This document shows positions 11,659-24,392 of a stretch of 64,000 nucleotides of DNA, piece after piece. Both the position numbers and the translations under genes were made by a program. This stretch comes from Otis tarda (taxonomy: Eukaryota > Chordata > Aves > Otidiformes > Otididae). The notes under the pieces are model-generated. The model saw only the letters and a program-made list of their open reading frames with translations. It did no database searches and was not told where the DNA came from. Position 1 is the stretch's first letter. Each line of letters opens with the position of its first letter. The stretch is taken from contig CM048552.1 of assembly GCA_026413225.1 (NCBI GenBank), positions 137,219,053-137,283,052 of the forward strand. The letters run 5' to 3'.

Positions 11659-14264
11659 CTAAACAGATGGAAAACAGCATTTTACATCACTTTTTTTCTT
11701 CTTTAATACACTTCTTAAGATGTGGAACTACTTATTAGACCATTGCATTTATTCTTTGTGTTACAAGCCACTAAGTTTTAAAATAATCCTCTGTGCTAAA
11801 GTACAACTGAAGAATTACCTTTGGACTGTCTGAATTTTTTTTGTCCTGAACAACAACAACAAAAATTGTATATAGCAGCACTGCATACGGCCGAAAAGCA
11901 ACCTGCTTCCATGACAAGATGGTGGCATTTACAGATGTAAGCAATTAACAATCACTAATTGCTTCCTAGGTATGTTAAATAAACAGTACAATAGAGACTA
12001 AAGTAACAAAACTGTTGTCAGAATAAAATTCAGCCAGCTACAGAGAGAAGTTGCATCCTAAAGCAACAGTGTAGGGAACAGGCATACACATCAACCTCTG
12101 GCATGTGAGCTTTTAACACAGTGTATTTAGAGTCAGGCAATGATTTCAAGCTGTGGCATCATAAGCTAAAGCCCAGACAGATGAAGTAAAGGTCCTAGAG
12201 CACAGGCTGGGCAAGACCAACCGTGATTTATTGAGTGAGCCATTCACAGCAGCACCGGCCCACAGAAAAATGCCTGGTATGTGAGTGGATGGGGTTGTGC
12301 CGTTAGACCCACCATCCTTTTGTAGAGCTGAAGGCTGCTGTTTTGAAACTCGTATCTGTATCTTGCATTGCACCGAGCCTTTTGACTCTCAAAAGAATAC
12401 TGCAATGCCAAGGCCACATCAAGCATGTAGAAACTTGCCAAAATGAGTAGTCACGCCTGGACTAATTCTCTAAATCTAGGATTTTTCTATGGTGGTTTTT
12501 TTTTTTTGGTAACAGTGTTGATCACAACTGAGTCACAAAAACTGCACAGGCACCTCCCTGCCAACCCACAACCACTGACCTCACACCACCTCCCACTCAT
12601 GAGCACACGACACTGAGTCAATGGCAGCACCCACAAGCAAAGAGGAGGAAAACAGTTTGTGAAGTTTTAGTTCTTTTAACACAACAGATTGAAACAAGTG
12701 GTGGCAGAGGCAGGAATAGTTACAATATAAGCACCCAACTTTCGTCATCTAATTACACTTGAATTAGGAGCCTAAGATTTCTGCAAAATAAATGGAGAAG
12801 CAAGCATCCCAGAGTAAAGGAGTCAAACTAAAAAAAAAAAAAAAAAAAAAAAACGTGGAAAAGCCTTGGGGAATCTTGAGTTGATAGCATGATTAATCCC
12901 CAAAGAGACTGACATTTTTTTAAATACATCATATGACTAATCAGCCCATTTTCTCAAAACAGACGCATACGTCCTTAAACCAATACAAAAAATATATTAA
13001 CAGATCCGTAGAAAATTAAAGTATTTTTTAACCTCAAACCAAGCGAAAGGTTTTATTTAAACAATTTTACAGTAGCTCAATATCGGTTCCACAGATATAC
13101 CTAAAAAAAGACTACCAGAAGACTGAGAAACCTAAAAGTCAACGGACATAGCATTTGCATTCATGCTACAGATAACCTCCAGTTTTGTCATTTTCAGTCA
13201 CACTTTGCTGTTGTTTCAAGCAACTTGTTTTTCCAAAAGCTCTAAAAATGAAAAATGGGTTATATTTTTCTAGTATATTATCTTCTTCAATAGAATTTTC
13301 TTTCTGTATATTCACCTGAAGTATTTCCCACAGAACTACTGAAAATTTTCAAAAAACAAAAAGCCCAAGACCCTAGAAAAGTACTGTAATAAATGGAAAT
13401 TTAGATTTTATAAAATGTAAATATAACAAAATCAAATAAAATCATAAAATACTGATGACACTATCTTTTACCCTATTCCAAGTCTTTAAACAGTAAACAC
13501 TTTAAACAATATTTTTTAAAATTATTTCTTAATAAGAAAAAAATTAATCTTTCTTAATAATTCTTAAGAAAGACTAGTCATGTCTGTTCAGTTATGTCAC
13601 AAACTAAATCACACAATTGCTGTTGAACCAGTCAATAGCCATGACAGCGATGCAACAACTTCAGATTTCAGAAAAAGTCTATCATCTACTCCAACCTCCA
13701 CAGACATACAAAAAATGAAGCAGGAAATCAAGGCCCTACAACCTGCACCACTAGCATTACAATCAGAGGCTGGCATTCAAGAACGAGGTGCACTAAACGA
13801 AACACTACTTCCTACTTTGTGGTCAGAGGTACTCTTGACCATGACACCTTGTCCCTAACTCTTTATAAAAAGTTGACAAACCAACCATGGATTTGTAGAA
13901 AGCTTTCCCTAAACTGATGGTTCCCCACAATGTCGAGGGCAAAATAACCTATGAATCTAGGATTGCAAGTAGGTGGCTGGTCCAGCAGCATTCAGTCTTG
14001 TCTTTGTTTTGCACAAGGCATCACAAGGCTGTCTCCGAGACGGCCAGAGATGCTAGCTGGGACATATCCCTGTTAAAAAGCCGTGTTCTACTAGACCTAA
14101 TAGGAAACTGAAGTCCCTGCAGGAACCAAAGGATACTGCCTCACTTCTGTAGTCAGGATCTTCATTCAGAGGAGAACCAGGTGATAGAAACACTTCACAC
14201 TATTTCTTACACCACACGTTGTGAGAGCCAAGTGGGTAGATCAAGAAAAGACTAGTAAACTCAC
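11659..14264 (-). other. WWC3 intron 3
   Basis: This 2.6 kb intron lies between exons 3 and 4. It contains 24 A at 12830-12853 and a very AT-rich stretch at about 13380-13570 with two small perfect inverted repeats (13525-13539 and 13548-13573). No exon or transposon end is recognised. Confidence 0.88.
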
Positions 14265-14468
14265 AGCTGGCATAAGAACGGCTGTCATCCTCACACATTT
14301 TGTGTAATTGCTGATATTCTTCTTGGGCTAGTTCAAAACGCTGCTGCTTTATTTGGTAAATCTCTTTCTTGGCATTGAGTGCCTCCTGGGCAACTATTAA
14401 ATATTCCTTTAGCATGCGTTCCTGCTCCCGCCTCCATTGCTCCCTTGGGTCCTCAATTTGTGTGAGCT
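14265..14468 (-). CDS. WWC3: WWC3 coding exon 3: end of WW2 and first coiled-coil segment
   Basis: The exon holds 204 nt: the last two bases of Gln108, codons 109-175, and the first base of Ser176. The acceptor is CCTTAG and the donor GTGAGT. The first residues finish WW2 with LTQIEDP. The position of the second signature tryptophan is isoleucine (I112), as in WW2 of KIBRA, so this domain is structurally non-canonical by family design rather than by damage. From about residue 116 a highly charged helix follows ([16 protein letters not shown], then [10 protein letters not shown] and [18 protein letters not shown]) with heptad-like spacing typical of a coiled coil. This exon separates WWC3 most clearly from its paralogues. 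Confidence 0.97.
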
Positions 14469-17400
14469 CTAAGGAGAAAAGCACAAAAAAAAAAACCTTG
14501 TAAGACACTATCGCACAAAGTACAAATTATTTTGTTAAGGTCTGTTCTCAACTAGCACACCGAACGCTAGAGTGCTCAAAAATCACTCCAGCCTGGATAA
14601 GAAGGAAGGATGCAGAGTAGAAGAACAGGAAAAGCTCTTTCAAATATAAAAGGCATTTAAATGTGATTTTTTTTCTTTACAAACTAGAGCAAACCCAAAG
14701 AAAACAGTGTTTTGGCTCTAACCTTCCCTCACAGCCCAACCTGGAAATTCTGAGGACTACCTAAAAATTCAGAAACACATAGCAGAACAAAGGTATCCTA
14801 ATGGTTAACTCAGAAGTCTATAAATGGTTGGAACAACCTTAAGAGACTACATACAACTTCACAAGTATAATATCCTGAAATGTCAGTGACTACGCATCTG
14901 TGTAATTAAGAAGAATAAAGTCATTCAACAGAAAAGTTAGTATTTTAATCTCAAATCCATAAAAGCATTTAAAATGCTTCTTTTATTTTGTCTTAAGAAA
15001 CAGCACTATCATGCTTTGCCTTTCCAGGGTTCAGAACAATTCGTATTCAAATACAAATCAAAAATAGGTTTCCAGTACAGAATCTTTCCCATACATGCTG
15101 ATTTTTAAAGTTATTACTGTACACGGACCTCTCTGCAGTTGCAAAGACATTTGAGGAGGACACATGCATTAAAATCCTAATAAAATTGTTTAATTTGTTT
15201 TCTTTTTGTGGTGATGCTGGAGCTAGCAAACACGTTTTACATGAGGATGTCTATGTAAAGTCTCATGTCTAAATCAATATTAATTTCTGATGATTAAAGC
15301 TCTACTGGAAAGAAGTTGTTGCAGATGCAGTGTCAGTGTTTAAAGTAGTGGCAGAACCTGCAGCACAGATAGGATGCAAGCATCTAGTCATTTTTTCCAA
15401 ACTTTGTTTCTCATGAGAGATGAAAGTCAATTACATTTTGTATTGATCTTGTGTACAGAATTCAGCATATTGGTGTCAGTGATGAAAAAAGAAACTATAA
15501 AAGATTGAGCCAAACACATTAAGAACTTTAATGGTATCAAGGTTATGCTAGCAGCTCTACCATTTGAGAGCCATCTGATAAGTATATAAACAAAAACATG
15601 AAGCTCATCTATGAACACTACTTTCAACAGATTTGTATATTAGGTTCCTAATAAGCTTTTCTCTGAACAGCTGTAACTTTTCTCTCCCCACAGCTCCTCA
15701 CATTGCAACAGTATAAAGATCGTGCCTATAGTTCTGCAATTTCTCTCCAGATCCCAGCGACCCCTGATTTCCAGTGTCACCTTCTGGTTCCAATGCCCTC
15801 AAACTACCTCTGGAACTCAGGAAAGGATACTTTGTGGCTTGTTCCAGTCTCCATAAATTCTTCTCTGCATCCAGGACAAGCAGAAGAAAACAGAGTTCAC
15901 ATTGCAGCCCATCCTTTACTGAGGGCACGATAATTTGCAATGCTATCTCATCTGTCCATAAGCATTCCTGAAATCTGTGCAAATTTAGCATTCCTAAAAT
16001 TGCTAATATCCTATGGAAACTATGCAGAAATTAATAAATATTTATGAGACAGAAAAGCTGGATGCTAGTGTTTCTTTTTAACTAGGAAATTATTAATAAT
16101 AATGAAAAATAAATTTAATAATTTAAAAAAAAAATCTCATTAAACAGTCAAGCTAAAATGTTATGTCGCATCACACATTAAGCTTCTGAGGTCCTATATT
16201 ACAGAGTAGTGCATTTCTTATCAAATTACTTCAGAAGTCTTCTGAAAAGCTAGAAACATTCTTCTGAGGCAGAAAACTTCTTCAGCACAGTAGTGACGTT
16301 CTCCTCTTTTTAAAGTACAGAGGCTCCACTTTGCCCTGGATTTCTACACAAGTTTACCATGTAACAACAAAACTAAAGTTACATTGTACAATAAAATTCT
16401 CATTTAAAAAAATAATAATTAAAAAAATACTACAGTAATTCAAGAACAACCCCAGACAAATGCAGAGAATACATTATTCTCCCACTGGGGAATGCCCAAC
16501 TGGTTAAAGGAGACTTCAAAGGCTCCCAAGATTCCAAGGAGGAGGGAAAGGAATTCTGTGGCTGGCAGCCACCAAGGTTTTTAAGCAATGGCTGGACAAG
16601 AGCCAAGAGCAGCTTAGTAAGGGTGTCAACAAAGTACTGAATTTACAGAACAAGATGGAGATCAGGGTTGGAAACACCATTGAGATTTACAGAAGATTCC
16701 TCTGTTCCTGGGGTTTTTCAATACAAATGGAAAGTTATTGCCTAGAAATCTTTTTATTACTTTCTGGGTAAACAAACATTGCAAGAGAGTTGGAAAAATA
16801 AGATGTATTACTGTTTTCTTTTAAAAGGTGGAAGGGCAAAAAGCTTGAGATGGCGCACAAAGGGTGAGAGGTCCCTGCTAAACATAACTTCAGAGTCTCT
16901 TTGAATCTTCTCACAGTATTTCTTGAAACTGAAGCACTTCTGTTTTGTCAATTAAGATAGAACTCCAACACTGTGTAAAGCATTTAACCCAGTCAGCCAC
17001 AAAAGTGAGCCTGAAAGTTTTCATGTGGAAGTTGCTCTTCCAAGTATTTCAGACATAGTTCAGAATACAACATAAGGGGCTCATCTCAGAAAAAACATTT
17101 CTTCAGTTCCTACATCATCTCTGCCATTTTCCTATGATACACATGATTGTCTACTCATTAGTTCTCACTTCTACAAAGGAGGTTAATGCAGTCCTGATTG
17201 GTATCTTTGCTGTCCAATTTAAAACTGGACCGAGTATCCTAGTAATTTTTGAATAATGATTATCCAGCTATAATATCAACTCTGTCTTCCCTCTGAATAT
17301 AAATCTTGCTTGTATACACAAGTACTGTATTAGCCTAAGGGTGACAAACCCATTTTGCTGCGATGGCTGAACTACCATTTAGGATAATATCTGTGGGCTG

Positions 17401-19265
17401 CAAGTAATTAGTTATCATGAAAGAGACAAATTTTGCAACCTTGTTAATTGCAGAATGATTCCTTTCACTCAGTTCAGCACTGGTCCTACAAAGTTTCTAT
17501 CCCTCTGTTCATATATAACCTTTATTTAATTCTTAATACGATTAGCTTTACTTTCCCAGGCCAATTTATATTAATCTTCTCTTTCTGTGCCTTCCTGTTG
17601 AGCATTTGGGAATTTAATCTCTCTCTGCAAAGACTCTCTTCTACAGTTTTTGCTCTCAATTGCATAGAAAAAGAAATGCAAGGCAGATCTGACACGCCTA
17701 TAATAATTAATATCCTCTCTGTAAGTTCAAACTTGACATCTGTGGCAAAACAGCTAATAACAGAGACTAAAAAGCAAAAGGGAGTTCTCTCTTTTTGTAT
17801 GCGATGGTGATCATTATTCCTATCAAAGATGCCTATCGGTAGGATGCTGTAGTAGCTTTTTTAGTCACAGCATTGCAATGGGAGTTCATGTTCTACACAT
17901 TATCTGTAGGGGCTCCTAAAGCCTCTCATAAAGTTTAAGGAAAAAAAAAAGTTGCCAATATCCTCCTTTGTATTTTTTTAATATGTGTGTTCACGTCCAT
18001 GTACATATGTTGGTGTAAGTGCACTCCATTACCGTACTCCAATGCAAGCATCACTTTTCATTAAACTTCAACATTATCTAAAGTTACCATGACAGTTTAA
18101 ATAGCAATCGTTAAGCTCCCAGTTCTTTTAAACTGAGTTATTTTAAGAATTACCTAACAGTCCGTATTTATTGCCTTTCAATTGTCTCAGCTATCTATCC
18201 TTGTGATCAGTGCATTAACAGCTCTTTAAAGTTTATTATTTGATTTGTGATCTTTGTTAATTTCACAACAAATAAGTGCCTGTGCGGGTCAAACAGTATC
18301 ATGGGAACATTTGTTATTCTACTGTTGTTTTGTTTTGTTTTTTTTAAATAAGTAATTGTGAAACCACAATACGCAAGTAATTCCAACGATGGCAGGAAGC
18401 CAAAAACTATTTCTACACTTTTATTTTTTAATTGACCAGATTTCAAGTAGATAGTATTGAAGTCGTTTTTGCAGATTATACTATTTACCATTGCTGTGAT
18501 AGCCCATAAAACTACTTTCTTCTTTTCTCCCTCCCCGCCAACTGCTAATTCTCACAATATTAAAAGCATTCACTCATTGATGATAAGCAGCTTAACGATA
18601 GCAGCAGAACAGTAACAGCAGCAGTAGTACAAAGCTGTAAAGATAAGACTTTTTTTTTTTTTAAAAGTAGAACTGGCAAATGTGCCAGACAGCAGCAATA
18701 TAAAGCTCAGCAATAGTCCAAAAGGCAAAACGTTAGAAATCTCTCCCTCTTAGTCTCCAAAAGGGACATCTGTTGTTTTGTTCATAGCACTTTGTACCGT
18801 ATTAAAGCATAAAAACATACACTGCCTAAGAGAGGATGAGATTATTGTATTTCACAGAGGTTCTAATTCAAAATCAGCAATTCTCTTTCAGAATGTATTT
18901 TGTTTTTCAACACAGAAGAGTGAACTGTGGACGACTGGAAAAATGGGAAATAGAAGAGTACAGCATGAAAAATCTTCTTAATTGACACAAGACAAAAAGC
19001 AACAACAAAATTACCGATACTCCACAGTATGACAAAGCAAAACAAAACAGTTTTATACACTGTAACTCAGTCATAGATTGTAAAGTTCTTTACAAATGGA
19101 AGAAGGATTGTGCCTCCATTTGAAAGATGAGAAACAGATACTTTATTACTTGCATGCACTTTCACACTGTAGTATGAGGTGCATAAATGGTATCAGAAAC
19201 AAAGTTAGTATCATCAGTTAACATCAGCTTGCTAGATTCCTCAAAATAATCATACATCTACTCAC
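14469..19265 (-). other. WWC3 intron 2
   Basis: This 4.8 kb intron lies between exons 2 and 3. A 97-codon open frame at 15698-15991 (minus) and a 120-codon one at 17448-17810 (plus) are present, but neither resembles a family I know. 16500-16640 faintly recalls a CR1 coding remnant and is too weak to call. Thirteen T occur at 18650-18662. Confidence 0.88.
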
Positions 19266-19375
19266 GATTTATGTGGTCCATATAATAAACTCCAATCTGT
19301 TGATCGTAAACAGTTTCCCATCCTAAAGGAAGCTCATCACCGACACAGTCAGCAAATGTCAATGGCTTTGTAATC
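19266..19375 (-). CDS. WWC3: WWC3 coding exon 2: linker and most of WW domain 2
   Basis: The exon holds 110 nt: the last base of Arg71, codons 72-107, and the first base of Gln108. The acceptor reads TACAG and the donor is GTGAGT. It encodes the short linker [16 protein letters not shown] and then WW domain 2 with its first tryptophan (W90 in [10 protein letters not shown]), the tyrosine pair Y101-Y102 and DHIN. This linker and the tight spacing of the two WW domains are a hallmark of the WWC family. It follows a 38 kb first intron. No frameshift or stop is present, and the phase matches both neighbours. Confidence 0.96.
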
Positions 19376-22300
19376 CTGTAAAAATAAAAATAATATAAAT
19401 AAATACAAAAGGATGCAGACTTTATAGCACAGTGAATGTTATTACATATTTTGAAGATGCCTCTATCATTTGATCAGAAACTAGTTATGCTGCTTAGGAA
19501 TGTGCTAATAATTACAAACATAGGAGTTTCAAAATAAAATTTCATTTAAATATGCTGACAGATACTCCCCAAACAGGTAAGACAAGCTTCTCCCTTCAAG
19601 TTTCTATGTTTAACAGTTTAATTACAAAGGCATGCAGTCCTGCCAGTTTTTCTCCTATATTGCAAAGACGACAAACATAAAGCCAGAGTTCATCACTGCT
19701 AAAAATTACTAGAATCTTTATAGGCTTTAACTTCTTTAAGGTGTCAAAGCAGTATAATTGTTTGTCCTTTAAAAAATTACATGGAATTTAAGGAAGCACT
19801 ATATAATAGATTTCTCCTCTTTTCAATTATACATTTCCAACTATTAACGATATTCTCTTGGTCCAGACCCATCAAAATTACTTCCTCTCCCTCAAAAAGA
19901 TGATAGACAAACAAATACCTCTAAAGAATTCTGAAGCCATTAGAATAGAAATAGTAACTAATTAGTAACAGCATTGCTATCTAGTAGCTTAAAATATCAC
20001 ACCCCTTGCTAGGCAAACTCTTGATAGACCAGTGGGTAACAGAAAATTAAAACAGCAATTTCAGTATTGACGGGAATGTTAAAAAGACTGGGTTACAAAT
20101 TCTACAGAAAGACTCTAAGCCAACACTGTTCTAGAACATCAAGGTGTATTAAAAAAAAAAATAATAATATAGGAAGAACAAATGATGCCAACAAAAAAAA
20201 TCCTTAACATTCAGTTGAATTACATCTATTTCCCAAATCATCATTTTAATTGTTACTTAACTCCTAAGATAAAGCTGCCGTAAAATTCCTTTACAGAAAA
20301 ACTATTAATATAGTAAATTTTAATTATACATGGGATATAGATCCAACAACTTCAATGTTTATTAGTTGAAGCATTTCTAATACCTAGAATGATGTCAGCT
20401 TTGCAAAGATAAAATAGATGCATTAATTTAGGGAGTGACTTAATTTCAGCATAACCTATGGCACAATACTATTTGGTGTAAAATGGAAATTCTGTTTGTA
20501 TGTTATAAAACCCAATTAAGGTTTCCTGATACCAGATTTGGACTATGCTTACAAATACGCTGGAAAACAGAGAGATGATTGGGACTGGTATTTGCACTAT
20601 TTCTGATAACATCTGTATAAAACAATAACTTTATCTGACTTAGAACATGTCTGTCTTTGAACTAGAAGTCCTTCCCCATCCCAAAACAAAACCAACTAGA
20701 AGAATCCAATGGTAAAGACTTCAAGTGATGGAAATATTACTATGGCTACACTCCAGCTATTCCAATGGTTAAGCAAGTGCACCATTCAACCACTAGTGAA
20801 AAGCACATAACTTTGCACACAGTGAACAGAAAAACTGCATTTATCTGCTCCCTAAAACTAGTTTAGTATTCTCGAGATTAAAGTGTTCAAAATTAACTAT
20901 AGTAGAATTTTTTTTAAATTATCCTCGCTAGCTTAAATGTACTCTTTTGAACAGCTCTGTACAACAGTACAAAGATCCAGTTATTTAGGTCAAATAATAA
21001 AGAGCTTGATCATACTATGCTATGGATTCTCAAACATGTATAAACAGTTTAATAAGATGAAGATGTACACAAACTTGTGCACCACCATTTAGAGCACAAT
21101 TTTTCCATTACTAACAAATACATTGTTTACATCATGTAACCATGCAAATCCAAAGCTGCTGTATGGAAGACACACAATGTCACTATGGACTGGCATATGT
21201 ATCCTTTCAGTAATTCATCTAGCAGTCAGGCAGACCAAATATTGCCAAAAATACTTCTGATCTCCCTGGAATTCAGTCAAATATTAAAAATATAACGTGC
21301 AGGGTTTTTTCTTAAACTCTCATGGTTTTGTTCTGAAGACATCATGTTTACCATTTCTCAAAGTAGTCTAGACATCGGCTCCTAAATTACCACACTATAG
21401 GCAAGATTTTCTTTGGAACGAGTTATGAGACATGCTTGCCTGTTATACAAACACACCGTCACCCTTTGTTCGTAAATAAAACCTGGACATTGTACTGCAA
21501 CCTTTCACACTATGAGAACTTTAATTCAATGCTCTCCATGATCCCCAAGGGCTCAGACTTCCAGGATAAGGACAACGCTCACTTTCTGGAAAAGGGAGAC
21601 TGAAGAAAACCAATGCATATGGTCTAACCAGTTTTCATTCCAATGCTATACAGCATGCATGAACAGTTTAATTAATGGTTTTGCAGGAAACCTTGTAAGA
21701 AAAAGAACACTTTAAAACCTCTTTCAGATATTCAGACCATTATTAACTTGATGTTGCTCATTTTAAACTATATTCAAAGCTGCTCGAAATTGGATTCCCT
21801 TCAGACAAAGAATAATATCATACCGATTCTCAATTCAGTCACATTTATGTCTATGTAGCTTGAATCGTCTTCATTTCATTCATCTAAGCCAACACACGCA
21901 AAGCTTAAACTAAAACTTGGAAGTTTCTCCCTGTGTTTTGCACTGGTTTAACTAAGTCAACTGAAAAAATACCTTTCTGGTTTAACCAGCACAACTCTGA
22001 AGACAAGATTATTTTTTTGCCTGTTCGGGAAACTAAGAGCTTCCAGAACAACAAAGACAAAACGGAACAGATGCAGATACAGATATTGGAGGTCAGCCAC
22101 AAATTACACAAGTAGAGTGCCGAAATTAAGTATCTCCTGGAAATACTGCTTTACTGTCTGGTTTGGTTTTAATTAGCTTAAGCACTGTAAAATAGGATAG
22201 GTCTTTTCTGCTTCTATATAAAGAATTGTACAAAGCAAAAATATGTCTGTTAAAACTTTTCAAAGTATTAAAATAAAGACAAATAACTTTGTAAAGCACT

Positions 22301-24346
22301 ATAAAGACAGACAAAGACAGAATAAAAATGCTGCCATCTTTAATTCAATAAAAAACAGGGGTGCCCTGAACTATGCTATTCACAGTAGTAAAGAATAACT
22401 AAGGTATTTTATCTGTCATTGATCATCTCCTGTCCTCCTCACGACAACTGGTAGACACTAATAAGAAGGTTCTGAACTTCCAGTCGAAGACAGAATTCCT
22501 CTGGGACCAGTTCGCAACATTAACTGTTTGCTGTCACTGGATCTACAGCCCAGGTACAAGTGACAGTTGTCCACGGGGGTCAATTTTGCATATATGGAAG
22601 AGCCAACCATAACTTCAGATTAACTGATTTGCTGACTCTTCGTTATCTTGAAACATCTATTCTTTCGAAAAGTAATCATACTCTTTCTCCATTAGGCATA
22701 CAATCTTTTGTGACTCTGAAAGCCTTCAAAAGCAAATACAGAAACACATAACTCAAAGCTTCCATAACGCAAATCCTGCACACCAACCTGAGAGAAAAAT
22801 GTCTGAGCATTGTCATGCATCTTTGATCTGTCATCTCTAACTCTGCCCAAATTAAATGTTTTTGTTAAGAAGAAATGGAAGTCTGGTATTTGCACGCAGT
22901 AAAATAGACATATCTTAAAACATACATTTTATTAACATTTTCTCTGCATCAGTTATGAAGCTAAGCTGTTACAATACAGAAATTAACCACAAAATAAAAC
23001 CGTACAGTTGAATAAAAGTGTTTCTGACCAAGATGTGCTTTTCCTCCTTCTTGCATACTTATTTCATATATTTATCCATTACCTATACACAGAAGGATTC
23101 CAGAATATATTACTACACCCTTCTGAATATGCAGCAGCAACAAATATTTCTTGAATGCATCAGTTCATGGCAAGGACTGGGTGGGAAAGAAAGAAGACAG
23201 CAAAAGGCAATGGCTAAATACCATGTTAGATAAATTACTGCAAAACTGCTCTTAGCTCTCATACACTTTGTTAAGAGAATTTAATTTCAACCCCCCCAAA
23301 AAATCACAGAAAACTTCAGCCTTTAAATAACAATAGAACACTTCTGGGTTCAGAGAAAAGGCATACTTCAACTCTCCAAAACACAGTTTGACCGATGGCG
23401 TGGGGCAGCAATTTCACTGTCATGGATTTTCAAAAACAGATCCAGAGCACTGAAAACACAAGGCATCAGAAAATATTAGATAAAATCCCCAGTCTTCCCA
23501 TGGCCCTGATGCCACATCAGAGGGCCCTGGCTGCTTGAAATCCCTAGGTCTAATTGAGCAAAACTTCCCCTAGGAGGAACTAAATTAAGACAAACAAAGC
23601 CTGTTTTTGCAAGATCTTGAACAGGAAATCAAGAAGGTGTTTCCAAAGTAAAAACACTGCTGCAAACTAGCTGCCATCTCTCAGACAATGTCTAGATGCC
23701 TAAATTACACCCAGGATCACCTTATGTTCCAAAGCGGGCCTGGATTAAGAGGAAAGCACTAACCACGAGGGCTAATTATGAAAAAGAACCACCAGCTTCT
23801 GAAGAGAAGCCACCATTTGTACGGGAAACAGAGGGAAGAATGCAAGATGATCCTGACTTTGGTCAGGTCCAACAGCAGAGAGGCCGAAAACGTCTAATAA
23901 AATTTGATACTCCTCTACAGACAACTAGGAGAAACATTGTCTTAAATCTGATCTCTGTCTGAATAGCCATCTAATGAGATACAGGGTTTTGCCTGATAAA
24001 TGTGAATTACAGACTAGGAATCTGTATTAATTCACATTATGGATCTGAAAAATACCAGGCAATTTAAAAATGAGTAACAGTATAACTAGAAAAGAATTAA
24101 ACATTCTGAGAGAGCTAGCAATAGTTTACCCAAAGTAAAGTATTACACTGAGTATATTACTGAAGTGTCATAAGGCAAGAAAGAGAAGGCAAAATGACAA
24201 ATCATGCACATGCTTAAAAGCTTTCAGTCAGGTGGGTTTTTTTTATCTCCTTTCAAACTTGAAATTAAGTTACAGACATTGTTACAAAACTCAACTAATC
24301 CCCTTGTCTCGTATTATGGCTCTTATTCCCTCCAAACACACAGAGT

Positions 24347-24392
24347 AAAAAAAAAAAAAAAAAAACCAAAAAAAAAAACCAAAACACCACCA
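24347..24392. repeat. A-rich tract with CC interruptions
   Basis: Nineteen A followed by CC, A10, CC, AAAA and CACCACC. It is one of about a dozen similar A/C-rich tracts in the gene and encodes nothing. Confidence 0.9.

Noticed and set aside
14265-14468. Loss of the second Trp in WW2 as a damaging change
   Set aside because: Isoleucine at this place (TQIEDP) is normal for WW2 of the WWC family.
16500-16640. Possible CR1 coding remnant (AGGTTTTTAAGCAATGGCTG)
   Set aside because: Only a short phrase resembles CR1 and no 3' end is present; too weak to call.
17448-17810. 120-codon plus ORF with hydrophobic stretches
   Set aside because: Typical of AT-rich intron translation (Ile/Leu/Phe/Ser), with no family resemblance or gene context.
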